Positions 37,187-50,370 of a DNA stretch of 64,000 nt are shown here, one piece after another. The notes beneath the pieces were generated by a model. The model searched no databases, was not told where the DNA came from, and was given only the letters and a program-made list of their open reading frames with translations. The first letter of the stretch is position 1. Each line of letters begins with the position of its first letter. The DNA lies in NCBI GenBank assembly GCA_030248225.1, contig JASANE010017677.1:53497-117496 (forward strand). The letters run 5' to 3'. The stretch is from Trileptium ribeirensis. Its lineage: Eukaryota > Nematoda > Enoplea > Enoplida > Thoracostomopsidae. The translations under genes and the position numbers were made by a program.

Positions 37187-39805
37187 GTCTTCCGTAGCTG
37201 ACAAAAAAGAGTTCATATCAGAAGAAAAACTTAGTGTCGAAACTGGTTATCCGAAATTTTCGAAACGTCATGAAGCATCGCGCGATCGTCGTAATAGTAA
37301 CGTTAATGAAAAGACTGGTGGCGAATCGACACCTAGTGGACGGCGACATGATGTCGATAACGGCAGAAATATTGTCACCCAAGGAAGATTAACACAAGAG
37401 TCGTCTGTAGGAGACAAATCACTTAAAGTTCAAAACTTAGAACGACGAGAGCTATCGTATGAACGTTCAGTGACTAGTCATCGCATAAGTCCTGAACATT
37501 CAAGGAACGATAAAAAGCAGTTAATTGGGCAACGACACAGATCACGGTTGGAGCAGGAGTTAAATTATGTTTCGACACAACAGCGCAGCAATCCTGACTT
37601 ACCTGAATTTCCAGAAAAACGAAATTTGGCTGATGTGAGCGGCCGCGGACGAAAGGGTGATCATCTAGACTACATGTCGCCATCAGTTAGTACACAGCTT
37701 CATCAACAAGAAAGGGTTGATACAGACCAAGGATACTCACATTTAAAGGAATGTGATTCACGCGATCTCAGACTTAAAAAGCACCAACACCACGATGATT
37801 CACTTTTTTCTAAATCTGACACTAATAGCGTGGTGAAACCTCGTTCTGGTACTAGTGATCGCGACTTTAACGATGACCGTTTTCGTAGATCACCGAAACT
37901 AGAGTTCGGAGCGGGGTGTGGCGGTCGTGACGAGGATAAAAAAAGGTCACTGTTTAGAGAAAATGACAAACACGATAGGACTAGTGGCTTATTAGTGGAT
38001 TTTAGTCATTCATCTGATAGGCGAGCTAGTGCGAAAATCACACAGGTGAACGATGTGACTTCTCGCACAGGTGACAGTCCCTTGCGTGACCATAAGGACG
38101 GTTCATCCTCATCATCCAATCGTTATCGCAAGGAAAAACACCGAAGTTCGCTTGATCGCGAGATTGGTTTCTCTTGTAACGCTGAAAGATCACATGATGA
38201 TAGGCACCATAATCGAAACAGTGAACATAAAAGAGATAGCAATAGCGGTGTGGCTAAACGCAATTCCGCTAAAATTCAACCGGATTTGTCTGTTGCTTCC
38301 CCGCCACGACCAGTTACTCGTCGAGGTCCATTTCCTGCAGCATCCCCTCCGGCTCCAAGCATGCCAGTTCAGACATGCAGTAATACGACTGAGTATAACG
38401 ATAAATGTTTCCGAACTGATGATCAAAATATAGCATCGCGTCAAAGTAGTCATGACTACTCCGATATAGGCATCTCGTCTTCGGTAACCACCAGCGCTAC
38501 CCCAAATCGACGGTCACGTTGTGACATTGGGGCTTTACATTCTCCTCGTAGAACAGACACCCGACGAAATTCGCCGTCACATGACAGTCGTGAAAAGCAA
38601 CGTGATTTTGAACGATCATTTCACAATGATGGTAGCCGCAGCGGTGCTGTTTCATCGATTGATAAACGCACACTGCGCACTGCTCGAGACGATACGCAAA
38701 GAGAACGCCGTATGCTTGATAGTCAGCGTAAACGGCAGAAGAGCGATAGTGAAACGGAATTTAGCAGCGTAGTTGGTGCTGACCGGCCTCATGAAACAGA
38801 TTTCAGTAACGATGATTCACGTCGTGGCCACGCCGTTTCTCCTGGACCTGAGAAACGAACATTTATTAAACAATTTGGGTCCACGGAAAACCAAGATCGA
38901 GATCTTGCAGCGCGTGGTGTCCGTCACAGATCGGGGTCCGCTAAACATATGTTTTGGAATGTAAACAACATTGTTTCACCTCGACGCGACAACTGTCGTC
39001 CAGGGTGTAGCGTTATTGAACCACGGTCGAATCGATCATCTGCTGATCGGTCAACGGCCGGCGACCAGACAGACCGGTTCGCTTGTCGAAGATGGTCACC
39101 TCGGTGCCAAAAAGATAGCTACATCAGTCATACGTCGCCGCCATTTGATGATAGAAGACGACTTCATTATCAGCAGCAATTTCAGGACTTATTGAGCGAT
39201 AGTAGCGTAGCTACACGGAAACCGTCACCGTATGACACACATGACGAAAATCGTTGTCGCGATTATGGCGTTGACCAAACTCGCCGGTTCGAGAACGCAG
39301 AACGATGGCAAGGTGACACCAGTGCATCTTTACAATTAGACCGTGCAGCCGATGGGCGTTATAATCAGAAGTCTAGCGACGGCACATCTAAGCCACGTCA
39401 CGACAGGCGTCAGCAATGTCATCGTGACATGTCGGGTGCTTCAGAAGCTGAAAATACAGCTTTTCGTGGTTCTGGCGATTTGCGTGATGACATATCACAT
39501 AGAGGCGAGCGGCGCCGAAGTAAACGAGAATACAATAGCACGGAACGCGCGTCGTCGCCATATATTTCTGGTCTCTTGGATACTAGTTACGAAATTCGAC
39601 GTGATCGATATCAACGTCTTAGCGGTGAAATGCTCAATACTGTTGGTGACAATGACGATATTGCAGATCGTAGGTCATGGACGGACAGAAAATCTGCCGC
39701 AAACATGGAAAGCTCACCTCGTAGCAACGGTATTGAAAATAATGATGTTTTGCTAACAAACCTGAATGAATGTAGCTCCTATCACGAAAGACAGCTGTCG
39801 TATGG
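37187..39805 (+). CDS. Host RS-rich gene, largest exon (2,619 nt)
   Basis: It starts after GATTATTATAG. The G completes the AA from 9463 to Lys, followed by S-S-V-A-D-K-K-E-F-I-S-E-E-K-L. It is open for 872 codons and ends before GTACGT. Like the 7877 exon it is dominated by Arg, Ser, Asp and His (R-D-R, S-R, S-P-R-R, S-S-D-R repeats). There is one Pro/Ala-rich patch (P-P-R-P-V-T-R-R-G-P-F-P near 38300) and many S-P sites. No folded domain is seen. An exon this long with such composition and no stop in one frame, bordered by phase-matched splice sites, is strong evidence of coding. Minus-strand frames here are shadows. Confidence 0.9.
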
Positions 39806-42800
39806 GTACGTGAATACTTTTACTTTTAAAAATTATGTTTAACTTTTAGCAGGATAGTTGGCGAAAGGGTTAATTTTTCAATTGGATTCAAATGTGAAGT
39901 AAAATAGAGTACAACAGTTGGGAAACCGGAACACCTTTCTTACAATCACTTGAAACAACTCTGAAATAGAATTTAAAAAGTGCTAAAATCGTGTAAAACC
40001 TGCGTTAGTCGAGCACTTTTTCAATGAACTTTTAAATTCATTGCCCGAGCAGTGCTCATTTATGGCGATTTGTGCGGTACAACGCAGTAATAGCGCCTAC
40101 ATTTGTATTTACGTTACGTTCAGTTTTGTTCTCTATTATGTAACTAACTTTGATGGTATATATTTGTCGTCGTGTGCATCCCGTCTTGCTGCTATCTGTT
40201 TTGATAGAAAAGTCCCTTTTCCTGTAGTACATAAATCCCAATCGATCGGAGAATTCGTTGAATTGACAGAAGTCATAGTTGTTTATGCTGATACAGTGAG
40301 CGAATTTTCTCTTATAGCTTTGCTGGCAAAATCGTAGAAATTTCTTTTTGGTCTGTCTGTGGAGATCATAATTCATCACGGGATGGATGGATTTTGTATT
40401 TGATCATAAATTCAGTCTACCTGTGCCCATTATCAGGCGCTTAATCCGCCGACCACCGCTTTCTAGTCAAAATCGATCCCAAAGAGTTCAGGGGTCACAC
40501 ACTGAAACTTGACCATCTGGATATCTATCGATCGCGAACTATATCTCGAGATAGAGGCTTCCCATGATACCGCCTTGCAAAATCAGCATATCAAGAGCTA
40601 CAACTTTGCTGGAAATCACTTTTTGGTCAGGCGACACTCTGGACCGATATGGGTCCGAGACCCATGGTTGCTGTGTAATGTCTTTTCAGGTGATATAAGG
40701 TGTTTTAGCGTCTGCCGATCCATTCTCACGGAACACTGTTTTTGCCTTTTTGACATGTTATTTCGGGCTGCGAATGTCAAAACATTCTTACATAGGTCTG
40801 CTAGCATGCTTGAATACCATGGTATTGCCGTTGGCGACCTGTTGTTGCTCTATCGTATGCTTCCAAGAGGATATGGGGTGCTTTAGGATCAATATATTCA
40901 CGATCGTCACTGCGCGACCAATGCGGTATTTTTATAATTGATGTCAAAATAAGTTATAGCGTTAATAGCTACCCAAAATTGCATTTATCGTTGTCGGCCA
41001 AAAATCTCGGGACCTGAAATAGATTAGTCAAGGCATTGCGTTTCAGGGGAGGGTCGTCAATAGTTTCGTGTAGCTAAATATGAACCGGTCTCCCTACTCC
41101 CCTGTTCCGAAAGCCCGATGACATACTGGACCTCACTTTGTTCATTTATAACATAAGACTCCATGATTTTAGCTTAAATTCATGTATTAGAAGCAAATTT
41201 AAATTCCGTTTTGCATAATGCTATTATTGTTGTAGGCTCGGCATTACTAAGCATTTCAGCCAAAGAACCGATTTTAAAGTCCGTGTAAAAACTGTCATAT
41301 ATAATTGCGTTGTGAACGGGATTGCCTAGGTCTACATTGCCTTATAAATGAACTGGCGATGAATTTGCATCAAGAGTCACACTCAATACGAGTGCAACGC
41401 AGCGAAGAATATTTTTAGTTCGGCATTCTTGATATTTTGTTATTTATGCTTAAAGCACTAGTCTCTGTCAATGATCGGTTGTACTTTTGGCTAAAGGCCC
41501 AATTTCCGTAGTTTTATAAAACGTTAAACTAAAGTTTAAATGTTTTGCAGCGTTTTCATACAAATATCGATGCGATGATTCTTCGTATATAAGTGTGGAA
41601 AAACATCACAGGCGGCTTTTAATGACTGTATCGTACTCTAAAATATAATGCGAATTTGGGTTCTGTTATATAATATAAATTTTGTTCATATTTACACGAT
41701 GGCCGAGTGTTAATGCGTCGGAATTTATTATAAGTCGACATTATTTGTTAATTATTGTGTCCAATACAGTTTCAGATTTTCAAGCATTAGTTCTAGATGA
41801 AATAGATGGAGCAACATGTTTGTGCACTGTTGAGTACCATTGAGAGAAATAATGTGTATTTGACAAATTAGGGCAGATTAGCTTTTTTTTCATGTCAAAT
41901 TTTTTTTTATTAAATTTATAGATTTCCTTTACCGTCGATATTAATTCAGCCACCGATTTACTGTTTTCCTTGGAACACTAAGTTGTACGGGATGTAATTG
42001 GGCCAGTTCCATGTACCGATTGCTTGCTATTCAAGCATTACTCCGTTTCAGAACCGTTCATCCGTTTTTCATCGCTTTTTGCCGGGGGCGTAAATTTGTC
42101 CTTGGTTTAACTCCCATCCCACTATTGACAGGCTAGATCCAGTGAGTAGCTAGAATTTTAGTGTCGGCGAAAATCGTGCTTACCCACAGAGAGCGGCACA
42201 TATATTTCGCTCCCCCCTCCCCCAGTTTCGCTCCCAGGTATTATTTGGCTTCCCCTTAGTTTAGCTCACAGGTCCCACAATATTTTTCTGCACGACAAAA
42301 ATAGACCAATTGTTCTCTACGAGGCAAACAAATATGCCCGTTTTCTCTTATGGAACTGAAAATTCCTTAGTTTTTCCCTGTGGGGCATGTAATTGCCGTC
42401 AATCGATGTGGTTTAACTATATCATGTGCATCATTGTATTTTTACTGTGAATAATTTCTTTATGCTATTTTCGCTTTTTTACTGTCCCTCAGTTCGACCA
42501 TAGGTGATCGCAGTTGTCTCCCCCCACACACACATGTGCCCCCCAGATACTTTGGATGCACTTTTGGAAAGCCAAAAGTCGTGTTCATGTTACGGTTTCG
42601 GCAAAAACCACAGTATTAAAATTTGAAAATACATTATTTTGCTGTAGTTGTGGCCCGGAAACGCTGACCAATTTCTTTTCCAGGCCAGACACAGTTTTAC
42701 GTCAAGAAATTGCCTGGTAAAATGTTAGTAATGAAATACTTTCTGTAAAAAATTTCTTATTAACCCTATGGGAGTTGTTCATCTTAACCTTATTTTAACT

Positions 42801-43419
42801 TAATTAGAAAATGTCAGGTGGGGTCGTGATAACGGTTGTAGCACTTCCTTAGTACAAGCATCGAGCTGTGGTATACGTTCATATTGAGTGTGCAAAATTT
42901 GTGTAGACCAATACACAAAGCTTTTTAGCTTCTTCAGCCACTTAACGTTCCCAGAGGGACAGCAATCATGGCAATGAATTAAGTTCAAAGTAACGGTTAT
43001 GATCAACATCTCGGTTTCGGTTATTTCCTGGTTGGTCTATGTACTACTGGAGCTATAGGCAAAAACAACTATCTTTCGCGAATTTTTGGCGAACGATTTG
43101 CTTTTATTTTTGTCCGCAACTGTAACTTTTTGTGTGATTAACAAGTACACCTTCCTACTGGGTGAGGCGGTTTTCTCAGATTATGTTGTGCAACATTTTG
43201 TGCTTTATTTTATTTGGCAGCGGTAGGCTCTTGTTTATGGAGTTTAAATAAATACTGTCAAATTTTAGTTATTTTTAGAAAAAGTATAGATTTTTCCAGT
43301 AAAGCGTTTTTAATTTCTAATTTGAATCTAGTTTTAATCTCTAATTTTTAATTTTAATTATTTCAGAGCGTAGTTAGTAGAATGTTGTTTTGTATATGCT
43401 TAGTCCGATCTTGTTTCAG
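39806..43419 (+). other. Intron (3.6 kb)
   Basis: Donor GTACGTGA and acceptor GATCTTGTTTCAG. No gene or defined mobile element is recognised. Short frames at 40041-40337 and 40509-40886 have no supporting features. Confidence 0.55.
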
Positions 43420-43586
43420 GAGCCGGCATAGTGGAAACTGTAAGCTTGAATCCGACGACAGCGCTCTGGTACCGACACCATTAATGGATTTGCACCTTCC
43501 TCCACTTGGTAAATCAGCTACATCGGGAGGTGGCCGAGATTCGTCGGAAATAATTGATGACAGAGACAGTGCTCACATTCGTGCTG
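43420..43586 (+). CDS. Host RS-rich gene, exon (167 nt)
   Basis: The acceptor is TTGTTTCAG and the donor GTGAGA. The first base completes a Gly codon, then S-R-H-S-G-N-C-K-L-E-S-D-D-S-A-L-V-P-T-P continues into L-M-D-L-H-L-P-P-L-G-K and G-G-G-R-D-S-S-E. It is less charged than its neighbours, with a short hydrophobic L-M-D-L-H-L-P-P-L motif that could be a binding peptide. It ends with one base that is completed by the next exon. Confidence 0.75.
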
Positions 43587-45182
43587 GTGAGAACAGAAAA
43601 GGTTCGAATTTTGACTGTTTACGCGCGATTATGCTTTGTATCCATTATGAAAATGACTTTGGCGTTTGGCACAACCGCTAATACTTATTGAACAGTGCCT
43701 GCTACTATTTCCTTTATGCTTCAGAAGTTAGAAATAATTTTTTGCTAGTTGAAAAAATTTTCTAGAAAATCTGAGTCAATATTTCATTAGTTTGAATTAG
43801 ATTTTGGAATTTTTCGGTTATGCGAGAGTAAACTTAACCCACGCCCATCAATAATCCTATTTTGCTATTTCGGTTAAAAATCTGTTACTGAACGTTTTTT
43901 GGTAAACCATAATGCGGCGCAAAACCGTTCGCGAACACAAAGCTCTGTGATAGTAATCCGGTAAATTTGTGTTCGCGAAAATTCAAGGAAAATTATCGAA
44001 TTTTTTGCGAACGAAAATCTACCGAATTTGGATTCGCTGAATTTGTTCGCGAACACTGTAACGTAAACAACATGAACGATTGATTTGTGACGTCAGTATT
44101 GCGTTAAATTTGTTCGCGAACACAGAGAATTACGAATCAGAAGCTGATAGGCGTTCGATAACAGTTTTCACTGCAAATTCAAAATCGTCAAAATTCTGTT
44201 CGAACACAAACTGTAATTTTAGGTGCTTGTTTCTGATTTTGCCAATTTTCTGTTATCGAAAAGCCGATGAAATTTCCACATTTGTTCCGTAACAATGATT
44301 TGCGCTTCGCTATCGGCTTTTACAAAATAGGATAGTCGATATGCGCATTTTAAGTTTACTCGCGCATTATGAATAGAAGTCTGCTAACAAGTAGTTTTAG
44401 AATATTTACAGCGTCGGATTCGTTAATTTCTGATAGGACAAGCAGTATTCTGACTGCTTCTTATCATAGTGATACTATTGGTGTGCAACGGTGTTTACTA
44501 CAGTCGGTAGACGATAGACAGGCTGCGAACGTTCGGTGAGAGTAGTACCTCCGCCCCTTCTGAGCCTCCTCTAGATATGCAGGCTGATAGTATTGACTAA
44601 GTTTTTTTCAGTATTCAGTAATAGAAACAAAAATACGATCTTTTGAACAAGGAAATTTTGATATAAGGTCAGGGGATCTGCTTTGCTAAGCACAGTAAGC
44701 CATTGATGTTGAAAAATCATGCAGCGTATTTTTTCACACTAAAGAATTAACAAAACCACCAAATGCTGCACAATTTTTGGAACGAAAGCGAACGCGATGC
44801 ACAAGCAAAAAAGTTTTGTATGACGATCAGTAAGCATGAGCTGGTTATCAGTGTAATTTGATGTTAATTTCAGCAAAATCAGCTTCAAAAGTCACATTCC
44901 GCTGGGCTGGATTACACCTTCCGATCTTCTATGTATACCAAAAAGCCTATATCACGTCAAAAACTAGTCTGATAATGTGTAATAATTATTTAAAAGTATA
45001 AAAATAAATAATTATTTATTAAAACCAGTTTGTTTTATTTTGATATGGTAACGGTAAAAATTTTATTCTTATCGCGATATGGTAATAGTAAAAAATTTTT
45101 CAAAAATTTCTAGCTCGCTTATTTTTAGTGTAGAAACATTAGCTTCATTTTTTATACAGTGGCTACGTATTTGTGTTTTAAG
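43587..45182 (+). other. Intron containing a Harbinger-type MITE
   Basis: Apart from the element at 43821-44366 no feature is supported. Acceptor TATTTGTGTTTTAAG. Confidence 0.55.
43821..44366. mobile_element. PIF/Harbinger-type MITE (546 bp)
   Basis: Imperfect inverted ends of about 45 bp begin TGCGAGAGTAAACTTAA on the left and match the complement of TTAAGTTTACTCGCGCA on the right. ATCCTATTTTG is shared further in. Both sides are flanked by TTA (43818-43820, 44367-44369), the 3-bp duplication typical of Harbinger elements. The interior carries three perfect GTTCGCGAAC palindromes (43927, 44045, 44112) and partial ones. No ORF. Confidence 0.8.
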
Positions 45183-45302
45183 ATCGATGGGCTTCATTCG
45201 AAATCGAGCATGAAGATAATTCGACGGCTATCAACAGATCAACAGGGATCGACTACCGTGATGACGAACAACGGACTCGAAGATCACCTAGGAGAAATCG
45301 GG
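45183..45302 (+). CDS. Host RS-rich gene, exon (120 nt)
   Basis: This exon is easy to miss because it starts with no Met in frame. With G carried over it reads D-R-W-A-S-F-E-I-E-H-E-D-N-S-T-A-I-N-R-S and on to D-Y-R-D-D-E-Q-R-T-R-R-S-P-R-R-N-R, then one base before a GTGAGG donor. The R-S-P-R-R-N-R ending matches the gene's character. The phase fits on both sides. The acceptor (GTGTTTTAAG) is weaker than the others. Confidence 0.65.
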
Positions 45303-45740
45303 GTGAGGAAAGTTGATCTGCAGTTTGACCAGAGTAACTTGCTGAAGTTATGATGTTCTGCAGCATTACTAGTAGTCTATCGATTGGGTGGTTAATCGTA
45401 CGCGCCCTAAATGACTGTCGCCTATCGAGCATGCGAGCAGCGTCCAAACATTGAGCACTAGTAACTTCTGACACGTATTGCACGTTGTTAAGGATTATCA
45501 TGGTTAAAGCCATGTAGCCCATCGTGTGTAAAGGAAGATTCGAACACTTTTATAATATACATTATCGTTAAGCAAAAGCGCATTGGCCGACGGCGAATTC
45601 GGTTATAATATTTGCACAGCATGCCTAGGTGGTCGAGAGAGCTTTTCGAATTTGAGATGTCACACGTTCCATTTCTGACGCCAAGGTTTTCTTACTACAA
45701 GTTAGATTACATAAGTGTTTGTTAAAAATATAGGTATATA

Positions 45741-45934
45741 CAGTCATGGCCAGAAATATGTACAAAATAATCGATCGATTGCGATTTCAGCGTTATAATT
45801 AAAATAAATTTCAAATTTATAAAATTCCTATTATTTTCGATTAAACGAAATTTCGATCGATTTTGGTCGACTGTGATTAAAATTAAAAAGTAGCTTCGAC
45901 CGTGTTCGATTGTACTTATTTTTGGCCGGACCTG
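45741..45934. mobile_element. Mariner-type MITE (194 bp)
   Basis: CAGTCATGGCCAGAAATATG at the left and the complement of CAGGTCCGGCCAAAAATAAG at the right, with TA on both sides (45739-45740, 45935-45936). The whole element can fold on itself. Confidence 0.85.
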
Positions 45935-46019
45935 TAGAAAACAGGAGTAACAATAATTTACCATTTTAATGTGGTTCGTATACTATGGAATACAAAGACG
46001 AATTATGCCTACGTACATA

Positions 46020-46396
46020 CTGGTCTGTCCACAGCCTTCCGAAAAGTGGGTGCAATTTCGGGGGGTCCCCATGTTAATTCTCGGGGGGGATTAAAAGTGG
46101 AAGGGAGTTAAATTTTGCTAAAAAATACTAAATATTTCCATATTTTCTTGTATTTTTACTACCGTGAATGTATTTTCAAGCTAAAAACTATATTTTAGCA
46201 TTATAAATAGTGGTAATTAATGTTTAAAAAACAATATGCCAACAAAAATATAAATTTTCAAACATAAACGATTTTTAGAATTAGTTGAACATGGGGGGGT
46301 TCGGCCGAGTGGGGGGAGACGGACACGGGGAAAATTTCATGAACACGGGAAATTTGGCAAGTGGAAGGGGGCTCCCCACCACTGTGGACAGGCCAG
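46020..46396. mobile_element. MITE, copy B of the CTGG.CTGTCCACAG family (377 bp)
   Basis: The ends CTGGTCTGTCCACAG and CTGTGGACAGGCCAG are exact complements but for one base, and are flanked by TA (46018-46019, 46397-46398). Related to 34010-34391. Non-coding. Confidence 0.85.
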
Positions 46397-46460
46397 TACA
46401 TACATAGTATATTCTTGCTAGATACGGCAGAATCATTATTATTGATATTGACTATTTATG

Positions 46461-46667
46461 TAGTCTCGGCCAAAAATATGTAAGTGCGAGAGAAAACGAT
46501 TAGAAAGGAAATGCCAATCGGTCAGAATTTCGTTTAATCGCAATCGATCACAAGTTTGTTTAATCAAAAATAATTGAAATTTTATAACTTTGTATTTAAT
46601 TGCACTAAAATAGAAATCAATCGAAATTTCGGTTAATATTATTTTTACTCACTTTTGGCCTTGACTG
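46461..46667. mobile_element. Mariner-type MITE, related to 45741 (about 207 bp)
   Basis: Left end TAGTCTCGGCCAAAAATATG, right end the complement of CAGTCAAGGCCAAAAGTGAG. The interior shares CGATTG..ATTTCG runs with the 194-bp element. The flanks are no longer a clear TA pair. Confidence 0.65.
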
Positions 46668-46917
46668 TGCTCTGTCATGCAGTCGAGTGTAACATTGGAT
46701 GAAAAATTGGTAAGATCCTGGGTGTAGATCAATTAGTTGTTTTTGGTTATTGCCGGCTAAACTTACTGCATTCTTGCGTTTATTAATAGTAAAAGCGACT
46801 AAGGTTTTTTCGATCCACAAAATTTTGCAATTTACAGAAAACCAGAATCGATATCCATATCGACAATCCTTCATTAATTTTTAAATAATATTGCTACTTT
46901 ATGATTTCGAAAGTAAA

Positions 46918-47540
46918 ATGATAAATGCCGATGCCTCTTTTTTGTTTTTCGATTAAGGCTCCGGTTCATAAGGTTTGAGGTATGGCACCCCGGTGGTTCC
47001 TCGCTGGGCGGCTGAAAATTTTCACTTGGGGGTTTTCGGGCATTGTAAACTCATTGTCGGTGTTGGGTTTTTCTATGTGACCCATGGGTACGGGGGTATG
47101 GCACCCCCAAGGTTCGGAGTTGGGGAGCAAAATAAAGTTTTCACCTCATTTTAGTACCCTTCACGGAAACAAAATTATTTTTATCTTAACATTAGAATTT
47201 TTTCTCTGCTTGGTTTTATTTCATAGGAAAATGATAGATGCCGATGCCTCTTTTTTGTTTTTCGATTAAGGTTCCGGTTCATGGGTTTGAGGTTCTAGTT
47301 CATGGAACCCTCGTGGTTCTCGACCCAAAATTCGAAAATTTGTTCTGACATCCTGGGCGGCTGAAAACTTTTACTTCTGGGTTTTTGGGCATGGCACGCT
47401 CATTGCTGGTGTTGATTTTGCTCTGCGATCCACGGTTCTTAGGGTACGGGGGTATGGCGTCGCCATGGTTCATCGACCCAAAATTCCTAAATTTTACTGT
47501 TACGTCCTCGGAAGATGCTTGCTTGAACTTGGGGGTTTTG
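46918..47540 (+). repeat. Direct duplication of about 306 bp
   Basis: GATGCCGATGCCTCTTTTTT with GTTTTTCGATTAAGG.TCCG starts two copies near 46927 and 47238. Both continue with GGTTTGAGG, GG.TGG.TCTC and CTGGGCGGCTGAAAA..TT. A third partial copy is recognisable by CACGGTTCTTAGGGTACGG. Confidence 0.65.
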
Positions 47541-47770
47541 GTGCATGTGTACTTATTGGCGGTGGTAGTTTTATTCTAACCTGTGCGGTATTGTGTGGTA
47601 TCTACATATATAACATATTGACGTATGCTATCGAGAAGTGATTGGCTATGCACGCAAAAGGCGTAGGTGTAACTAAGCTTCACTACGTTCTGCAATCTCG
47701 ATAGAGTTAATAGTTGTATGGTATCGTATTTTTATGTTTTTATTACACTGCGGTATATTTTTTCTTATAG

Positions 47771-48042
47771 AAGATCATCGGTTTTCGGTATCATCGGATG
47801 ATAAGTCGCCGTCAAAGATGCATCGCGGGGCTGGCAGTACTGCAGGTAGTGAGTCTGCAGGATCAGATCACAGGCACGGATCTCATCGCTCCAGGAACAA
47901 TGATAGTGTTACCGGCAGTGGATCGAGAAGTACAGCTGAAGCACGTGGTCAGCACGGTAACGATTATACCTTTAGGCACGGATTTGGCAGTAGTAATCGT
48001 CGTGCCGGAGCGCGTAGCAGATCGCGGTCGCCTCATGATGGG
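47771..48042 (+). CDS. Host RS-rich gene, exon (272 nt)
   Basis: Acceptor TTTTTTCTTATAG, donor GTAAGA. AA completes a Glu codon, followed by D-H-R-F-S-V-S-S-D-D-K-S-P-S-K-M. A G-S-x-S-A-G-S-D-H-R-H-G-S-H-R-S-R stretch and R-A-G-A-R-S-R-S-R-S-P-H-D-G follow at the end. The R-S-R-S-R-S-P run is a classical RS dipeptide segment, a target of SR-protein kinases in splicing-associated proteins. It ends on a whole codon. Confidence 0.82.
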
Positions 48043-50370
48043 GTAAGATTAATATTATTTAGATAATTAAAGTCACGACCATTTAATATGTTTATTCACA
48101 ATACGGCTATCATCCGAGTCATTTGATCACGGGTATTTCCAAATCAAATATTTACGAGCAATGGTTAGTGGTACTAGCATCGAATACAGTCAAAGCAATA
48201 AACAAAATTTATTTATCTAGGCAACTTTGTGCCAAATATCTCTCAAAATTACAAGCAATCTGTTTTGAAGGAAATTTCAATCATTCCCAATCTACTTATT
48301 ACCTACCCTATTCTTTGTAAGAGGCGCCGTTTTTATTGCAGCATTAAAAGCTCATGAACGCAAAATTACGCTGTATACAACTGAAAACATACTGACATCC
48401 AGTTAAGAAATCTTTTTAACATATCCAATGTGTTAGTACACAAATTTGGTAGTTATATAGCTGGAGATGCAATTTTATGTGAACTAATATTGTCAATATG
48501 CATATTGGTGGCCATCATGGCTTAAATTTTAGTCAGAAAGGGTTTGTGACCGGTAATTAATTTTATTTCATAGCGGCACAAAAAATTTTATTCCATTAAA
48601 ATTTTCCTGTAAAACTTAAATAGGACAAATTCTTCCCGTATAATCTTTTCTTCTGTAGCCATTTAGGAATTGTTCACTTAAGTTTATAATAATCAAAAAA
48701 CGCTACGTATATTGGTGGACAATTGTTCGATTTATTAAGAACGTTTTAGGGTGTCTTTAGATAGGACGTATTCAGCCTGAGATGTATGGAATTACGGAAT
48801 GTACTGTATACCCCAGAAATGACTGCCACATTTCGAGCATGCGAGTTCTAGTGATTCTCGAGCGAGCCACGAGCGAGATTTTGAAACTATTATAATAAAT
48901 AATGAACTCTGTTAGAACAAATTTATTTCGAGCGAGTCGCGTGCGAGCGGCAGTCATTTTTTGATGGATACTGTACTTACCGGAGCTAGAACCTTCAAAC
49001 TTGAGCATGACAGCACAACATGAAGAATTTTTATTGCTGCAAGTTGGTCGAACATAAAGTTCCTGAACCTCTGTTCAGTGCTTATGTAGACTTCGTAAAT
49101 CACTATACAGTGAAATTGGCTACTGTAAATCACTATGCAGTGAAGTCGACTGCAATCTTTCAATTTGTCTAAATTGTCAAGGGGCTATTAAAAAACCTTT
49201 GGATCCTGGGCCCAGCGGCACCTTTGTGTAAACACAGTGTATACAGCCTTTGTTGTTCTACAAAATATGTGTGTCTGTTGTTGACATAGTACAGTGAAGA
49301 ACTTGTTTTGTAGCATCCTATTTTGACCAGACCCGAAGGGCCTAGTTTTACGGAGGAAAAATTTGGAATCTGTTTTTGGCCTCAATCAATAAGCATAAAC
49401 TTCAAGATTTCAAGCTTTTGTTTGAGCTATCGCACCCGCACAACATGCTCGAACTTTGTAAAATTGAGTTATGGATGCCGCAAGAAATATGTAAATTTGA
49501 GGTATGGATGCCGCAAGAAATATATAGTCCACAAACTGATAATTCTAAATTTCACTATATGAAAAGTGAGAACAATTCCTCGCGAGCTGTCATATATATA
49601 GTTATATATAGAGTATTGATTGCCCTCACCAAATTACCTTCACCCCTCTTCACATCTGACTCTGATAGCTTACCTTTTTCCATTACTCTGGAAAAAATTT
49701 TCAAAAATGTCGAACAACAAAACAGTTTTATCGAATGCATTTCGAATACTTTCGACCACATAATTAAAAGGAACAGATAATGTAAATTCATTTGCTTGCA
49801 TGTATGTACATTAACAGATAATTTCTGTTCGTGACTAGCGAAAAAATGGCATTCTATTTTGAAGCCTAAAAGATACCGAATTTAAGTAAAAATTCCGGTT
49901 TCAGACCTACATGTTTCTTTATGACAACCGATTTAATTATGAAATTTGTAGAATTACTGGATGCTAAGAATTCGATTATATTAAATTTAAGGTGTATAAC
50001 AGCTTTCCTTTGTATCTTCGGCTTTAATATTACCATCATAGTTACGTATAAAAATCGCAAAAATTTCAATTTTGTCTATAAATTTATAAATTTTGTGAAT
50101 CCATTGTCTGCAACATTGTCAACTTGAATTTTTTGTAACAGATTTTTTGTGATTCAGTGATCATTTTGGTTTATTTCTGATACAAGAGTTTACCGCAGCA
50201 TCTGAAAACTTTGCCCGGTATGCTAAGCACGCACGGGATAAATGCTTTTGCACTAACCTGAAATGTGTTCTGCTGAGTAATGGAAAGAGTGGTTACATTA
50301 TTTTAATCTTATACTTTTGACCTAAATAATCCAAAACGTACCATGTTTTATAATATATTTCTACATTTAG
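48043..50370 (+). other. Intron
   Basis: No gene is supported. Two short tandem duplications stand out: GTAAATCACTAT.CAGTGAA at 49095-49145, and TATGGATGCCGCAAGAAATAT at 49469 and 49502. Frames at 49323-49780 reflect the latter. Confidence 0.5.

Larger units (their letters stand above)
45303..47770 (+). other. Intron rich in MITEs
   Basis: Holds three small inverted-repeat elements (45741, 46020, 46461) and a 306-bp duplication (46918-47540). An extra small exon of length divisible by three cannot be excluded. Confidence 0.5.

Noticed and set aside
38071..39756. Plus-strand alternative frames inside the 37187-39805 exon
   Set aside because: Out of frame with phase-matched splice sites. Composition is what a shifted Arg/Ser/Asp frame gives.
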